NCBI GenBank assembly: GCA_910579115.1
Contig: CAJTSO010000014.1
Span: 3,203-45,167 of the forward strand
Direction: 5' to 3'
DNA: 41,965 nucleotides
From: an uncultured Selenomonadaceae bacterium
GTDB lineage: Bacteria > Bacillota > Negativicutes > Selenomonadales > Selenomonadaceae
Shown here: one piece after another, positions 1 through 9,318 of the stretch
Layout: the number at the start of each line of letters is the position of its first letter
Numbering within the stretch: position 1 is the stretch's first letter
Made by a program: the position numbers and the translations under genes
The notes under the pieces: model-generated
Seen by the model: only the letters and a program-made list of their open reading frames with translations
What the model was told of the DNA's origin: nothing
The model's database searches: none

Positions 1-55
1 GGTTGGTGACTTGGTTGGTGACTTGGTTGGTGACTTGGTTGGTGACTTGGTTGGT
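1..55 (-). repeat. 12-bp in-frame tandem repeat coding for VTNQ
   Basis: The unit ggttggtgactt is repeated about four and a half times from base 1. On the minus strand it encodes VTNQ repeats at the C-terminus of the AlbA_2 gene. Such short C-terminal repeats are common in this protein family. The array continues beyond the window edge, so the copy number is unknown. Being 12 bp long, copy changes keep the frame. Confidence 0.9.
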
Positions 56-1225
56 CAACAGGGGAACCTCCAATCGAAAGATATCTCCCTCCACAAACGA
101 CGGCCTGCCCCCGGAATACAACTCTGAATACTTGTATGTATTCCTCATTCCTGAGCCAAGTTCATCTGCCAGGCCTACCTCTCGAAAAACTCTCGATATA
201 GGCGGATTCTTTGGGAAAGGCTCAAATTTGCTTATATCAAGCGGACCTGAACCATGGGCGCGATTAGCATTTTCTGTATACACCTTATCGCCCTCAATGA
301 CAAGCTTTGCCGTATAGCCGCTCGAATAATCCCTATGGGCCAGACTATTGGAAATCATTTCTCTCAGTATGCAATCCCGGACGCTGACACTGACAACCCC
401 TTCCAGAACGAAATTATCATTCAAATGCTTCTGCCCAAAAGCCAGCATTCTATCATACGTATCAAACAAATTAGTAATTACTACTTCCCTATCGTCATAT
501 CTGTCCAGGTTATTAACCCTGAATATAGCATCCGACTTATGCTGCGCTAAAGCAGCCATAATCGTTTCATCTTTTCCAAAAAGCAATACCGCGGCTATCG
601 TAGCGCCATATTCCTTGCTGCCATCCCGCTTTTGCAGCAATCCAACGCTTCGTAAAATTTCCTTATCGGAAAGATTTCTCCAGGGATGATCCGGTTTCCG
701 ATGAACTGCCATTTTCCTCGCGCGGGCAATCAAATCCTTACGCAAATCATTGATATTGAACCTTGTAACCTTGTTGACAAAATAGCTGTTACTCTTTTTA
801 GAATAAAGCCGGTACATTAAATCGGTATTGTCTGTAATATCAATATCAGCGTCTCCGTTACGGTCAAAAACATATCTGCCGTGCCGGCAAACCTGACTGC
901 TCTCCGGCACATATACAGCTATGATAATCTTCCCGTTTATAACGTGCTTTTTCGGATTCAGATAGATCGATGGACTGATTTTCTGCGCGTTATTAACAGC
1001 TGTGACAAATTCCATAATCAACCTGTCAGCCGTCGCCTACGATTCAATGCCTGTCAGAGTCCCGTCATCTTTAACCCCCAGTAAGATATATCCCCCGTCG
1101 CGATTAGAAAAAGCCGACACCGTATCGTAAACGTCTCTGTTAAGGCTGCACACAGACTCCTTGAACTCAACGGATATACCTTCCCCCTTGGAAATAATCC
1201 TGAGAATCGTTTCACTATCCAGCAT
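1..1225 (-). pseudogene. AlbA_2 (Schlafen-type) ATP-binding protein, interrupted by an amber codon, partial
   Basis: The gene begins at ATG 1225, preceded by GAGGAAG with 8 nt spacing, and runs off the left edge. The first 62 codons match an AlbA_2 domain (FKES, then GGYILLGVKDDG). A TAG at 1039-1037 follows 'TLTGIES'. After it the same frame stays open for about 345 codons to the window edge and reads as the rest of the same family: a middle region, then a GHKL/RecG-C-like part with REMISNSLAHRDY and GLADELGSGMRN, and a C-terminal VTNQ repeat. Only one stop breaks it, so this is a recent nonsense mutation or a sequence error. Family members are accessory regulators or suspected defence proteins; no specific substrate can be named. 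It lies downstream of the glycosylation genes on the same strand. Confidence 0.8.
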
Positions 1226-1309
1226 CGACATCACTTCCTCGTAACTGTCACAGTTGATGATCAATGTAAAATCATATCGCAAAAAACAGCTTCTCCGCCA
1301 GCGCAAAAA

Positions 1310-3763
1310 TCATTCGGGCAAATCCGCGGCCGTAACCTTCGGCGGCTCCTTCATCCCCAGCTTCCTGCACTGCTCCCACACCCGGCTGGCCAGACAGGCC
1401 CCCGCCTCCTCCAAGAACCAGAGCTTCCTCACCGCCGCCTGACGGTAAATCTCCTCGATAACCGCCGTAAACTGCCGCAGCTCCCTTTCATCCTGGCAGA
1501 CCGCCAAATGACCCTCGTCGCAGATACGGTTCAGCAGCATCAGGCAGGCAGGGGTGAGGTGTATTCCCCAGCCCGCCAGGGACTCCCGCTGGAACTGAGC
1601 GTAGGCCGCCGCCCTTCTCCTGGCCCGCTCCCCGTCAAAGGCCGCCCGGGTCTCCTGCCCGCCGTGCTGGCGGGAGTACAGCAGCACATCGGGAATCGCG
1701 TCAAACCGCCCCAGAGGGGAAGCGTCCATGTAAAATTTCATATCCTGCATACCGCAGGCATTGTCACGGTAGCGGAGGCGGTTTTTCACGATGAAATCCC
1801 GCCGGATCATGCCCGTCCCATTGGCAAAGCCCCCCATATTCAACAGGAGATTGGCATGGATTGCTCCAAGCCGGTGAGGCGTATACCAGCGATTGGCCAG
1901 CCCGCCGTTTTCGTAAATATTTACCGTGCAGCCCCCCAGGATATCGATCTCCGGATGCTCCTCCAGCCAGGCTACCTGCAGCTCCAGCCGCCAGGGCGTC
2001 ATCAGATCGTCGTCGTCAAGGAGAGCGATATACTTGCCCTTCGCCTCGGCAATGGCCCGATTTGTGGTATAGGAAATCCCACGGTTCCGGTCATTCTTCA
2101 GCACCCGTAGCCGCCGGTCTTTTTGAGCGTAAGCCGCCGCCACCGCCGGGGTATTGTCAGCCGGACAGTCCTCCGCCAGCAGCAGCTCAAAATTTTCATA
2201 GGTCTGAGCCAGTACCGATTCGATGGCCGCCCCGATGTACTTTTCCGCCTGCCACACCGGCATTACCACGGAAACGAGTGGCGTTTCCTCCCGCCGGCTT
2301 TCCGGCAGGCGCTTATCGATCCTCCCCCAGTCAGGTTCATACTCCCGGCAGAATATTCCCCCGATGTCACGATCCCGAAAATTGATAACCGCCCATTCCT
2401 GCATGAGGCGGACTGCTTTTTCTGGTAATATTTCCGCTTCTTTAGCGATAGTATCAAGGGCTACGCCGGAAACTGTCCCAACGCCGCCGCTCTCCCCCTT
2501 TACCCATTCCTTTCCCGGCTCCTGCCGCACCGCCATACTGAGAAAGCCCCGCCGGGCCATATCCAAACAGGCGGCTTCCGTTACAAAGCTGTTCCCGCAA
2601 TAACGTATATCATCCCACGGCACCGGATGCTGAGTGGCAATAAAGCCCCCGTCAATCATATCCACCGGCTCCATGGGCACGCCCTTCTGCAAGAGACTGC
2701 CGCCCCCGACTTCTTCAAGGTCTTTATCCGAGCGGCAATTTCGCCCGGCCACGCCGATACAACCAATGCGCTCACTGAGGTCAAAAGCCTCCAGCAATTC
2801 GGGCAGAAAGTTTTTATTGATTATTTTCGTTCCCTCGGCAAGGTAAACATGATACTTCGCCGGATGTTCTTCCTGAAACTCCCGGTAGTCCCTGGCCTTC
2901 CATGACCCTTTTGTAAACGTGATGTTCAGGCCGTACCCTTCCGGGACAGCCAGCTCCCGGAGGTAATCATATTTACCGGTGCATTCCCAATCTGTAGAGT
3001 CAATCACAAGGATCTCTATCTGCTTTTCCTCCCCGGAAGCTTCCGGCATCAGCTCCGTCCAGTATTCATTCAGGCACTTCTTCCTCTGAATATCCCAATC
3101 ATACAGCCAGCTGTATGTATTCTTTTCCCTTTCATGATGGATGACCCAGCAATGCTCCTGCCGGGGGACCGCCGCCTGATAACCCTGTCGGCCGTACTCC
3201 AGGCACTGGGATATATCATAGTAGTGATAGCTGCCGATTATATCCGCCCGCCAGGGAATATCATATTGGGTGGCCAAAAGGAGCCCGTCGACAGTCTCCA
3301 CTATTTCGTAAGGTTTTTCTTTCGTTCCCGTCTCTTTCCAAAAGTTCAGTTCCGTCCGGGGCTGTCCGTCACGGGTATAGCGGATGCCGCCCTTTACGCC
3401 CCTTGCCAGGCTGTCCCACCAGACCCCATTGGAGCATAGGCGGCTGACGCCGATCATGCCGACTATGCCGACAGACGGCTCACGGGAAAAAATCCCCAGC
3501 AAATCCCTGATAAAATCAGGATTGACTATCTCCACGTCCTGGTGAAGATAGACCTTGTATTTTGCGTCGCTGGCCAGCCGCGCCTCCTCATAGCCGGCCG
3601 CCATGGAGGAAGCATCGCCGGCAGTCAGCACCTCTATGGACATCCCCTCCGGCACAACAAGGCGGCGCAGTCCTGCAAGACAATATTTCTCAAACTGCGC
3701 CTCATCATTTACACAGGCAATAAAGCAGATTTTATTCGCGTCAAGGCTTCTGTCTCCACTCAT
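1310..3763 (-). CDS. Three-domain glycosyltransferase (two PF13712-like units plus GT2)
   Basis: About 817 aa from ATG 3763, chosen because GGAG lies 6 nt upstream; a TTG 12 nt earlier is possible. Residues ~10-235 form a PF13712-like unit (KICFIACVN, KYKVYLHQD, then DGLLLATQYDIPW). Residues ~245-420 are a second, more divergent copy (KYHVYLAEG, GGFIATQHPVPWDD). Residues ~490-715 are a classical GT2 fold (VSVVMPVWQAEKYI, then LLDDDD as the metal-binding acidic cluster). No signal peptide or membrane segment is seen, so it should act in the cytoplasm on nucleotide sugars. It is the last minus-strand gene of the island, 78 nt from the next ATG upstream. The acceptor and donor sugars cannot be read from the sequence. 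Multi-domain enzymes like this are typical of flagellin or surface-glycan islands. Confidence 0.85.
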   Translation of the reverse strand: MSGDRSLDANKICFIACVNDEAQFEKYCLAGLRRLVVPEGMSIEVLTAGDASSMAAGYEEARLASDAKYKVYLHQDVEIVNPDFIRDLLGIFSREPSVGIVGMIGVSRLCSNGVWWDSLARGVKGGIRYTRDGQPRTELNFWKETGTKEKPYEIVETVDGLLLATQYDIPWRADIIGSYHYYDISQCLEYGRQGYQAAVPRQEHCWVIHHEREKNTYSWLYDWDIQRKKCLNEYWTELMPEASGEEKQIEILVIDSTDWECTGKYDYLRELAVPEGYGLNITFTKGSWKARDYREFQEEHPAKYHVYLAEGTKIINKNFLPELLEAFDLSERIGCIGVAGRNCRSDKDLEEVGGGSLLQKGVPMEPVDMIDGGFIATQHPVPWDDIRYCGNSFVTEAACLDMARRGFLSMAVRQEPGKEWVKGESGGVGTVSGVALDTIAKEAEILPEKAVRLMQEWAVINFRDRDIGGIFCREYEPDWGRIDKRLPESRREETPLVSVVMPVWQAEKYIGAAIESVLAQTYENFELLLAEDCPADNTPAVAAAYAQKDRRLRVLKNDRNRGISYTTNRAIAEAKGKYIALLDDDDLMTPWRLELQVAWLEEHPEIDILGGCTVNIYENGGLANRWYTPHRLGAIHANLLLNMGGFANGTGMIRRDFIVKNRLRYRDNACGMQDMKFYMDASPLGRFDAIPDVLLYSRQHGGQETRAAFDGERARRRAAAYAQFQRESLAGWGIHLTPACLMLLNRICDEGHLAVCQDERELRQFTAVIEEIYRQAAVRKLWFLEEAGACLASRVWEQCRKLGMKEPPKVTAADLPE

Positions 3764-3841
3764 GTTAAACTCCAATCAGGCTGTTTATGTACGCCGCTGT
3801 ACAAAGTCAGGGGAAACTGCCGGGTAACCCCGGCCCTGCCT

Positions 3842-6535
3842 TTACAGGACACCGTATTCTTTCATAAATATATCCCGGCTGGATTTTCCTACCCGCCAGA
3901 TTCCATTACTTCTAAGGTGCTCCTCCGCCCAGGGCCTGATGATTTCCGGCCCCTCCGGATCTCCCGGCTCCATTTCCACCCAGGGCTTCTTCTGCTCCGC
4001 CACAATCACCTTGTAGCCCTTCCGTTCCAGGTCAAGGCACATGGCCTCGGCGGCATACAGATTCCCCGGATAGCGGATATCGTCCCAGGGCATATCGTAC
4101 TGGGTGGCCACAAACCGCCCGTCAATAATCCCCAGCGGACCCTTCCACACACCGATGGCCCCCACCTTTCGGTCTGAAACAAAAATTCTCAGAAGCTCCA
4201 CGATTAAGCGGCGGTTCACGATCCTCGCTTCCCCGTCAAGATAGATTTTATATTTTGCCGGGCTGCTTTTTTGCAACCTTCCGTAGGACCAGGCCGGGCA
4301 ATCATCCTCCACAATCTCAATGGACAAATGATAGCCATCCGGAACAGTAAGACCCGTCAGGTATCCGTATTTTTCCTGAAAGCCATCTCCGCTGCCCTCG
4401 TGGTCGCAGACCACCAGCAAAATTTCCCGCTCCTTCAATCTGGCTGGAGAAAGCACTTCCTCCGTATATTCCAGCATAACCCGGCGACGGTATTTATCCC
4501 ACAGCTCCCGCCACCCCTCCCGCATGGCCTCCGGCCGGTGATGGAGGGTCCAAAGAGGCTTCTGCTTTGGCACCATAATATCGTATCCGGCTCTCGTATA
4601 CTCCAGGCACTGGGAAACATCGTAGAAATGCCAGCCGTCCATGATATCCGTCCGCCAGGGAACATCGTACTGCGTAGCCATCAGCACCCCGTCGACCGCT
4701 TCTACCGGCTCCCAGCTCTCTTTCATGAGTTCACATAAATCCAGATTGTGATACTCCCTGTCCGCAAAAATTTCCCGGACTCCCCCTACAAGGTTATCAC
4801 CTGTCCTGTCCCACCAGTTGCAGTCCGGATGAAGGAATTTCGTGCCAATCATCCCAATCAGTCCAACCTGCCGGTTTCGGCGGAACTCGGCTAATATATC
4901 GGCGATAAAATTCTCATTGGTTATCTCAAGATCCTGATGAAGATAGACCTTGTACTTCGCGCCGCTGGCCCGCCTCGCCTCCTCATAGCCCGCCGCCATG
5001 GATTCAGCCCCCCGGATTGCCAGCACCTCCACCGAGATATTCTCCGGAACAATCAGCCGTTTCAGCCCGGCAAGGCAGTAATTTTCAAACTGGGTCTCAT
5101 TGTTTACGCAGGCGATAAAACAGATTTTTTCCTTTTTGTTTTCATCATATATGCCGGTTCCAAGCTCATCTTTCTCTGCCTCTCGACTGATGAGACCCAG
5201 AACTTCGCCGGGATTCCTGGTTGAGTCCTTCGCAATCAGCTGCAGCTGCTCAAAGGTGACGGTTTTCTCAGCCAACAGCTTTTTGAACCACGCCACCGCA
5301 GCCGGGACATTTACTCCTATCTCTATAATATGCAGATTATACTGAATACTCCACAGCAGAGTATTGTTTCCCTTTCTGACGGACTCCAGCCTGTCCAGCA
5401 TTGCCGCGTCTATATCAGATTTCCACCGGGCAAACTCTATAATATCCTCCACCATATAACCAATCCACAGCTGAAAACCCGGCGCTCCCATTATCCGGAG
5501 CAGAGCCAGTTTGCATCCATCCAGCAGTGATTGTATTTCTCCGTCCTTCTGCTCTTTATCATAGCAAAGGCACAGCTTCATCACCGCTACAACAGCTTCC
5601 GCCGTACCGGTCCATTCTACGTTTGCATCGGGGTACTTCTCAAGCCAGCCTGACACCAGCCGGGCTGCCCCGGCAAACTCTCTCCTTTTAACCAGACCTG
5701 TAAGCAGATTGGTATTAACGCCCTGCCGACGGAAACGGTATTCATGCGCAAATAATTCGCGCCAGTCAACCATTCTTTTGTCGATTTTCTCCTCTGTAAT
5801 TTGCTCATACCCTGCTTCCGCTATTATCCTCTGCCATCTCCACATATTTTCCGGCTTATTCCACCCATGGCAGCCAAAGGTATTATTTTTCTCAAAATTC
5901 CTAAAGGCATGGCAAACGTCTTCCTGAACGGCAAACTGTACCGCAAGATTTACCGGCGGACAGGTAAAATCATAATCCTTCCTTTTCCCCAGACAGGACC
6001 AGAACAAATCCTCCCCGGCCTCTAGCACATCCCGAAAGGGATCAGCCTTCACCCAGTCTTTTGTCTCCTCCAGCGCCCTTATGGCTGACGACACCTTCCG
6101 CAGGGACAGTCCTCCGTTGCCGACCCGCAGCCCCAGTGCCTGCCAATGGGGAGGAAACCTGGATACGGGCGCCCCCCAATAGTCATAGCCATAGTTGCAA
6201 AATTCCAGCAGCCGGTCGTTAAACACAAAGGCATCCAGCTGGTATATCAGAATGTATTCATACTCACTAAAGACCCGATAAAAAACCGGATTCAGCAGTA
6301 AGCGGCTGTAGCTGGCTTCCGAGGCAAAATACGCCGCCTGAAACTCAACAAGCGGTATATCCTCCGTTCCTTTCCCGTAATCACAATGAAGCCCCTGGGG
6401 CCCCACGAAAAAAATCGGGTGCTTCCCCAAAATACGCAACAGCTGTTTCAGGGAAACCTGCTCAAGCTCTGACAGCTTCTCCTTATATACTGGGACAACA
6501 ACCGCAGCCTGTTTTTTCTTCATCGCAATCTTCAT
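3842..6535 (-). CDS. DUF5672 plus two PF13712-like glycosyltransferase domains
   Basis: 897 aa starting at ATG 6535 (GGGGAAAGGAC just upstream). Residues ~10-235 match DUF5672, a glycosyltransferase-like domain (AVVVPVYKEKLSELE, FFVGPQGL, YILIYQLDAFVF, WGAPVSRF, VGNGGLSLR). Residues ~250-450 are a helical linker. Residues ~469-690 are a PF13712-like unit with KICFIACVN, KYKVYLHQDLE and DGVLMATQYDVPWR; residues ~703-895 are a second copy with KYKIYLDGE and DGRFVATQYDMPWDD. The first unit is closely similar, at DNA level too, to the start of the neighbouring gene at 1310-3763, so the two share a recent duplication. Likely cytoplasmic. Which domain is catalytic is uncertain, since the PF13712-like units lack a textbook DxD and carry H-Q-D or L-D-G at that place. 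Confidence 0.82.
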   Translation of the reverse strand: MKIAMKKKQAAVVVPVYKEKLSELEQVSLKQLLRILGKHPIFFVGPQGLHCDYGKGTEDIPLVEFQAAYFASEASYSRLLLNPVFYRVFSEYEYILIYQLDAFVFNDRLLEFCNYGYDYWGAPVSRFPPHWQALGLRVGNGGLSLRKVSSAIRALEETKDWVKADPFRDVLEAGEDLFWSCLGKRKDYDFTCPPVNLAVQFAVQEDVCHAFRNFEKNNTFGCHGWNKPENMWRWQRIIAEAGYEQITEEKIDKRMVDWRELFAHEYRFRRQGVNTNLLTGLVKRREFAGAARLVSGWLEKYPDANVEWTGTAEAVVAVMKLCLCYDKEQKDGEIQSLLDGCKLALLRIMGAPGFQLWIGYMVEDIIEFARWKSDIDAAMLDRLESVRKGNNTLLWSIQYNLHIIEIGVNVPAAVAWFKKLLAEKTVTFEQLQLIAKDSTRNPGEVLGLISREAEKDELGTGIYDENKKEKICFIACVNNETQFENYCLAGLKRLIVPENISVEVLAIRGAESMAAGYEEARRASGAKYKVYLHQDLEITNENFIADILAEFRRNRQVGLIGMIGTKFLHPDCNWWDRTGDNLVGGVREIFADREYHNLDLCELMKESWEPVEAVDGVLMATQYDVPWRTDIMDGWHFYDVSQCLEYTRAGYDIMVPKQKPLWTLHHRPEAMREGWRELWDKYRRRVMLEYTEEVLSPARLKEREILLVVCDHEGSGDGFQEKYGYLTGLTVPDGYHLSIEIVEDDCPAWSYGRLQKSSPAKYKIYLDGEARIVNRRLIVELLRIFVSDRKVGAIGVWKGPLGIIDGRFVATQYDMPWDDIRYPGNLYAAEAMCLDLERKGYKVIVAEQKKPWVEMEPGDPEGPEIIRPWAEEHLRSNGIWRVGKSSRDIFMKEYGVL

Positions 6536-6634
6536 GTCCTTTCCCCATAATGTTGCATGTCTTCATATCCACCGCAGGGCTTGATTGACCAGATCGCCGC
6601 CTTTTATACGGCATATGCACTGTGTAAAAGCTTA

Positions 6635-7699
6635 TTATGCCCGTAAAAAGAATGCTTTAATCTGCTCATCTATTATCTCTGCCATATCGCTTCCTCCGTA
6701 GTACGCCTTGGCCCACTCGATAGTCTTTTCTACAGCCGTTATAATATTCCACCCAGGCTGCCAGCCCATAACCGACTTTATCTTTGCCGAGTCCAACCGC
6801 AGGAAATTCGCCTCATGAGGAGCTCCAGCTGATCTGCCGCTCACATCCTTCCAGGCGGCCCCCTCCCCCCAGCACCGGCAGAAAATATCAGCCAGTTCTC
6901 CGTTGGACACACAATCACAATCAGCCGGACCTACGTTATAGGCTCCGGCTAAGCTTATTTCCTTATACTGTTTTTCAGCGATCAGCAGGTACGCTGACAA
7001 GGGCTCCAGCACATGCTGATACGGGCGGATGGCATAGGGATTGCGGATCTCGATTATTTTCCCGGCAGCCGCCGCTCTTATACAGTCGGGGATGATCCTG
7101 TCCGCCGAAAAATCCCCGCCGCCGATTACGTTTCCTGCCCTGGCAGTGGATATTGCCACGCTGCCATCATCAAAGAAGCTCTGGCGATAGCTGTGGGTCA
7201 CCAGCTCCGAACAGCTCTTGCTGTTGGAGTAGGGATCGTACCCGTCCAGCGGCTCGTTTTCCCGATAGCCCCAGCACCACTCGTTGTTCTTATATACCTT
7301 ATCCGTTGTCACATTGACAAAGGACCTGACGCTTCCGGTCTGGCGGATTGCCTCCAGAATGTTTACCGTACCCATCACATTGGTTTCATAGGTGGTAACG
7401 GGGTCACGGTAGCCCTCCAGGACCAGAGGCTGGGCCGCCAGGTGAAATACTATTTCCGGACGGGCTTCTTTCATTGCCGCAAGCAGCTTCTTTCCGTCCC
7501 GGACATCTCCCTGGATCCCCAGAACCTCCGACAATACGCCGCTTTTTGCCAGCAAAGCCCTTCCCTCGGCCGTCGGCGCTTCAAGCGCATAACCGCAGAC
7601 TTCTGCTCCGGCCAATAGCAGCATCCGGCACAGCCACATTCCCTTGAAGCCGGTGTGCCCGGTAATAAAAACCCTCTTCCCCTGCCAAAAGTTCTCCAT
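6635..7699 (-). CDS. rfbG: CDP-glucose 4,6-dehydratase
   Basis: An extended short-chain dehydrogenase of about 354 aa that converts CDP-glucose to CDP-4-keto-6-deoxyglucose, the second step of CDP-3,6-dideoxyhexose synthesis. Visible marks: the NAD motif TGHTGFKGMWL, HLAAQPLV, a TTDKVY segment, YSNSKSCSE as the YxxxK active site, and the family stretch RAGNVIGGGDFS. ATG 7699 is preferred because GGGA lies about 7 nt upstream and it places the start just after the previous stop; ATGs at 7726 and 7711 are alternatives. It works with rfbH, two genes upstream, and rfbF, 34 kb away on the same strand. A roughly 100-bp gap follows before the next glycosyltransferase gene. Identification is firm; the final sugar is not known. 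Confidence 0.93.
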   Translation of the reverse strand: MENFWQGKRVFITGHTGFKGMWLCRMLLLAGAEVCGYALEAPTAEGRALLAKSGVLSEVLGIQGDVRDGKKLLAAMKEARPEIVFHLAAQPLVLEGYRDPVTTYETNVMGTVNILEAIRQTGSVRSFVNVTTDKVYKNNEWCWGYRENEPLDGYDPYSNSKSCSELVTHSYRQSFFDDGSVAISTARAGNVIGGGDFSADRIIPDCIRAAAAGKIIEIRNPYAIRPYQHVLEPLSAYLLIAEKQYKEISLAGAYNVGPADCDCVSNGELADIFCRCWGEGAAWKDVSGRSAGAPHEANFLRLDSAKIKSVMGWQPGWNIITAVEKTIEWAKAYYGGSDMAEIIDEQIKAFFLRA

Positions 7700-7716
7700 T
7701 GCTTTTCCCATCATTT

Positions 7717-9318
7717 TTAATCCCATATCTCATCATAAACAGAAAAATCGGTTACATACCCATTATTCAGAGATTCTGCCATTTTAACATAAATATTTAC
7801 CAATCGCCTGTAGAGCTCACTGTCATAATCTTCCTTTTCCAGCTGCAACATGTATTCAGAAGTAATGCTCAAATAATTACACAGCGCCACACGGTAGTCT
7901 TTTTCGGTAACGAGAAACCTTCTTTTCCGCCAATAATGCTGTATGAGCAGGGCCCAGCTAATCAGGCAGTTTACCACCATCTCCCTCCCGCTCTGAGACT
8001 GGTTGGCGTGCATTCTGAAACAAGACAAAGGCTCTCTTATATAAATCAAATCCCCCTGCTCCAGCGCATACAGCCAGGTAGCAACATCCCCCAACGCCGT
8101 CCCTGTCTTGTATAAAACTCCTCCCAGCCGGTGTCCCTCCACTAAATACTTTTTCTTTATAAGTACGGTTGAAGGCTCGCCAATATAATTAGTCATCTCT
8201 TTTAACGCCAGGGCGCCTGCCGCTTCTCCCCTTATAATTGATGTTTTGCCAACTACAGGGGCGGTAGCCCTGATGTCAGGCAGCTCATTACCATCCTCGT
8301 CAATCAACATTCTTTTCGATGTAACTAACGCCACCCCCTTGTGCTCAAGATAGCATTTTAGCATCTGCTCGATTTTCTCAGGGAAAAACAAGTCATCATC
8401 CATAAGCCAGGCCACGTACTCCGCTTTCGGATTAACATGGCTTTCCAAATAACTCCAATTCTCAGCTGCTGTAAAATTTTTATGATGAACATACTTTATG
8501 CGTTTATCATTTGCCAGGTACGGCTGTACAAGTTTTTCCGTTAAATCGTTATCCCCATCATCCGACACAAGAATCTCGAGATTCGTATAGGTCTGACTCA
8601 GAACGCTTTCCAACGCCTGTCTAAAGTATTCGGGCCGGTTATAGGTAGGGATTAACACTGCAACAAGCGGCAAAAACTCCTTCCCGTACTCCTGCAAAAA
8701 AACCGCCTGTCCGCTGGAAGGATTGGTAGCCGTATCAGTCAACCCCGGGCGTACCCAATGCAGATTCCTGCCGGGCGCTACCACCCTTTTCCCCCGGCGC
8801 CTTACTTCAAAGCACTGCGCCAAAACAACGTAAGCATCCTCCTTAAACAAATCCTTCCGCCAGCCGCAATCCTCAGCGGTGGCCAAAAAGCAGCCGTCCA
8901 CTGCCATAACATCATCACAGAGGAGCTCATCCCCGTCTTCGTGCAGAGGCTCCTCCCGATTATCATCTATCCCGATAAATTCCTGCCCCTGGCCAAAAAC
9001 ACCGTCTAAAGGCAGCTGTTTAACTCCGGCAACCCCCACCGCTCCAATGGATTTATCCTTGGAAAATATATCTAACAAATCTATTAAAAATCTGTTATTG
9101 GCAATGCGGCACCCCTCATCGATGTAAATTTTATATTTTGCCGGTGATTCCTTCATCGCCGCGTCATATATTGCCGCCTTGCTCCCGCTGCCGGCAACTC
9201 CTATGATTTGTACCTGCCATCCGTCAGGTACAATGACATCCTTCAGGCTTTCTACCAAGCCCCTTTGAAAAATATCCGAATTTCTTACCGCTACGATAAC
9301 GTCAATCCTTTTATCCAT
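7717..9318 (-). CDS. Glycosyltransferase, PF13712-like plus GT2
   Basis: About 533 aa from ATG 9318, with AGGGT 7 nt upstream; the start overlaps the rfbH stop by 8 nt, indicating coupled translation. Residues ~1-200 are a PF13712-like unit related to those in the two larger neighbours (KYKIYIDEG, DGCFLATAED). Residues ~215-440 are a GT2 domain with VLIPTYNRPEYFRQALESVL, the SDDGDND motif and LMDDDLFFP as the acidic metal site. The remainder is helical. No membrane segment is evident. It sits between rfbH and rfbG, so it may transfer the CDP-derived sugar, but this is inference from position only. Confidence 0.85.
   Translation of the reverse strand: MDKRIDVIVAVRNSDIFQRGLVESLKDVIVPDGWQVQIIGVAGSGSKAAIYDAAMKESPAKYKIYIDEGCRIANNRFLIDLLDIFSKDKSIGAVGVAGVKQLPLDGVFGQGQEFIGIDDNREEPLHEDGDELLCDDVMAVDGCFLATAEDCGWRKDLFKEDAYVVLAQCFEVRRRGKRVVAPGRNLHWVRPGLTDTATNPSSGQAVFLQEYGKEFLPLVAVLIPTYNRPEYFRQALESVLSQTYTNLEILVSDDGDNDLTEKLVQPYLANDKRIKYVHHKNFTAAENWSYLESHVNPKAEYVAWLMDDDLFFPEKIEQMLKCYLEHKGVALVTSKRMLIDEDGNELPDIRATAPVVGKTSIIRGEAAGALALKEMTNYIGEPSTVLIKKKYLVEGHRLGGVLYKTGTALGDVATWLYALEQGDLIYIREPLSCFRMHANQSQSGREMVVNCLISWALLIQHYWRKRRFLVTEKDYRVALCNYLSITSEYMLQLEKEDYDSELYRRLVNIYVKMAESLNNGYVTDFSVYDEIWD

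Noticed and set aside
1..55. Short direct repeats that could be taken for a CRISPR array
   Set aside because: The units are 12 bp without spacers and keep the frame of the AlbA_2 gene (VTNQ).
1037..1039. Programmed recoding (for example pyrrolysine) at the TAG of the AlbA_2 gene
   Set aside because: No supporting signal is seen nearby and the family does not need such a residue; a mutation or read error is simpler.
1508..2110. Plus-strand open frame of 200 codons
   Set aside because: It is antisense to the glycosyltransferase gene in GC-rich codons, Pro/Arg-rich, with no family features.
6536..6634. Promoter in the gap before the DUF5672 gene (TTTACA and TATAAA on the minus strand)
   Set aside because: The two boxes are only 14 bp apart, too close for a reliable call.
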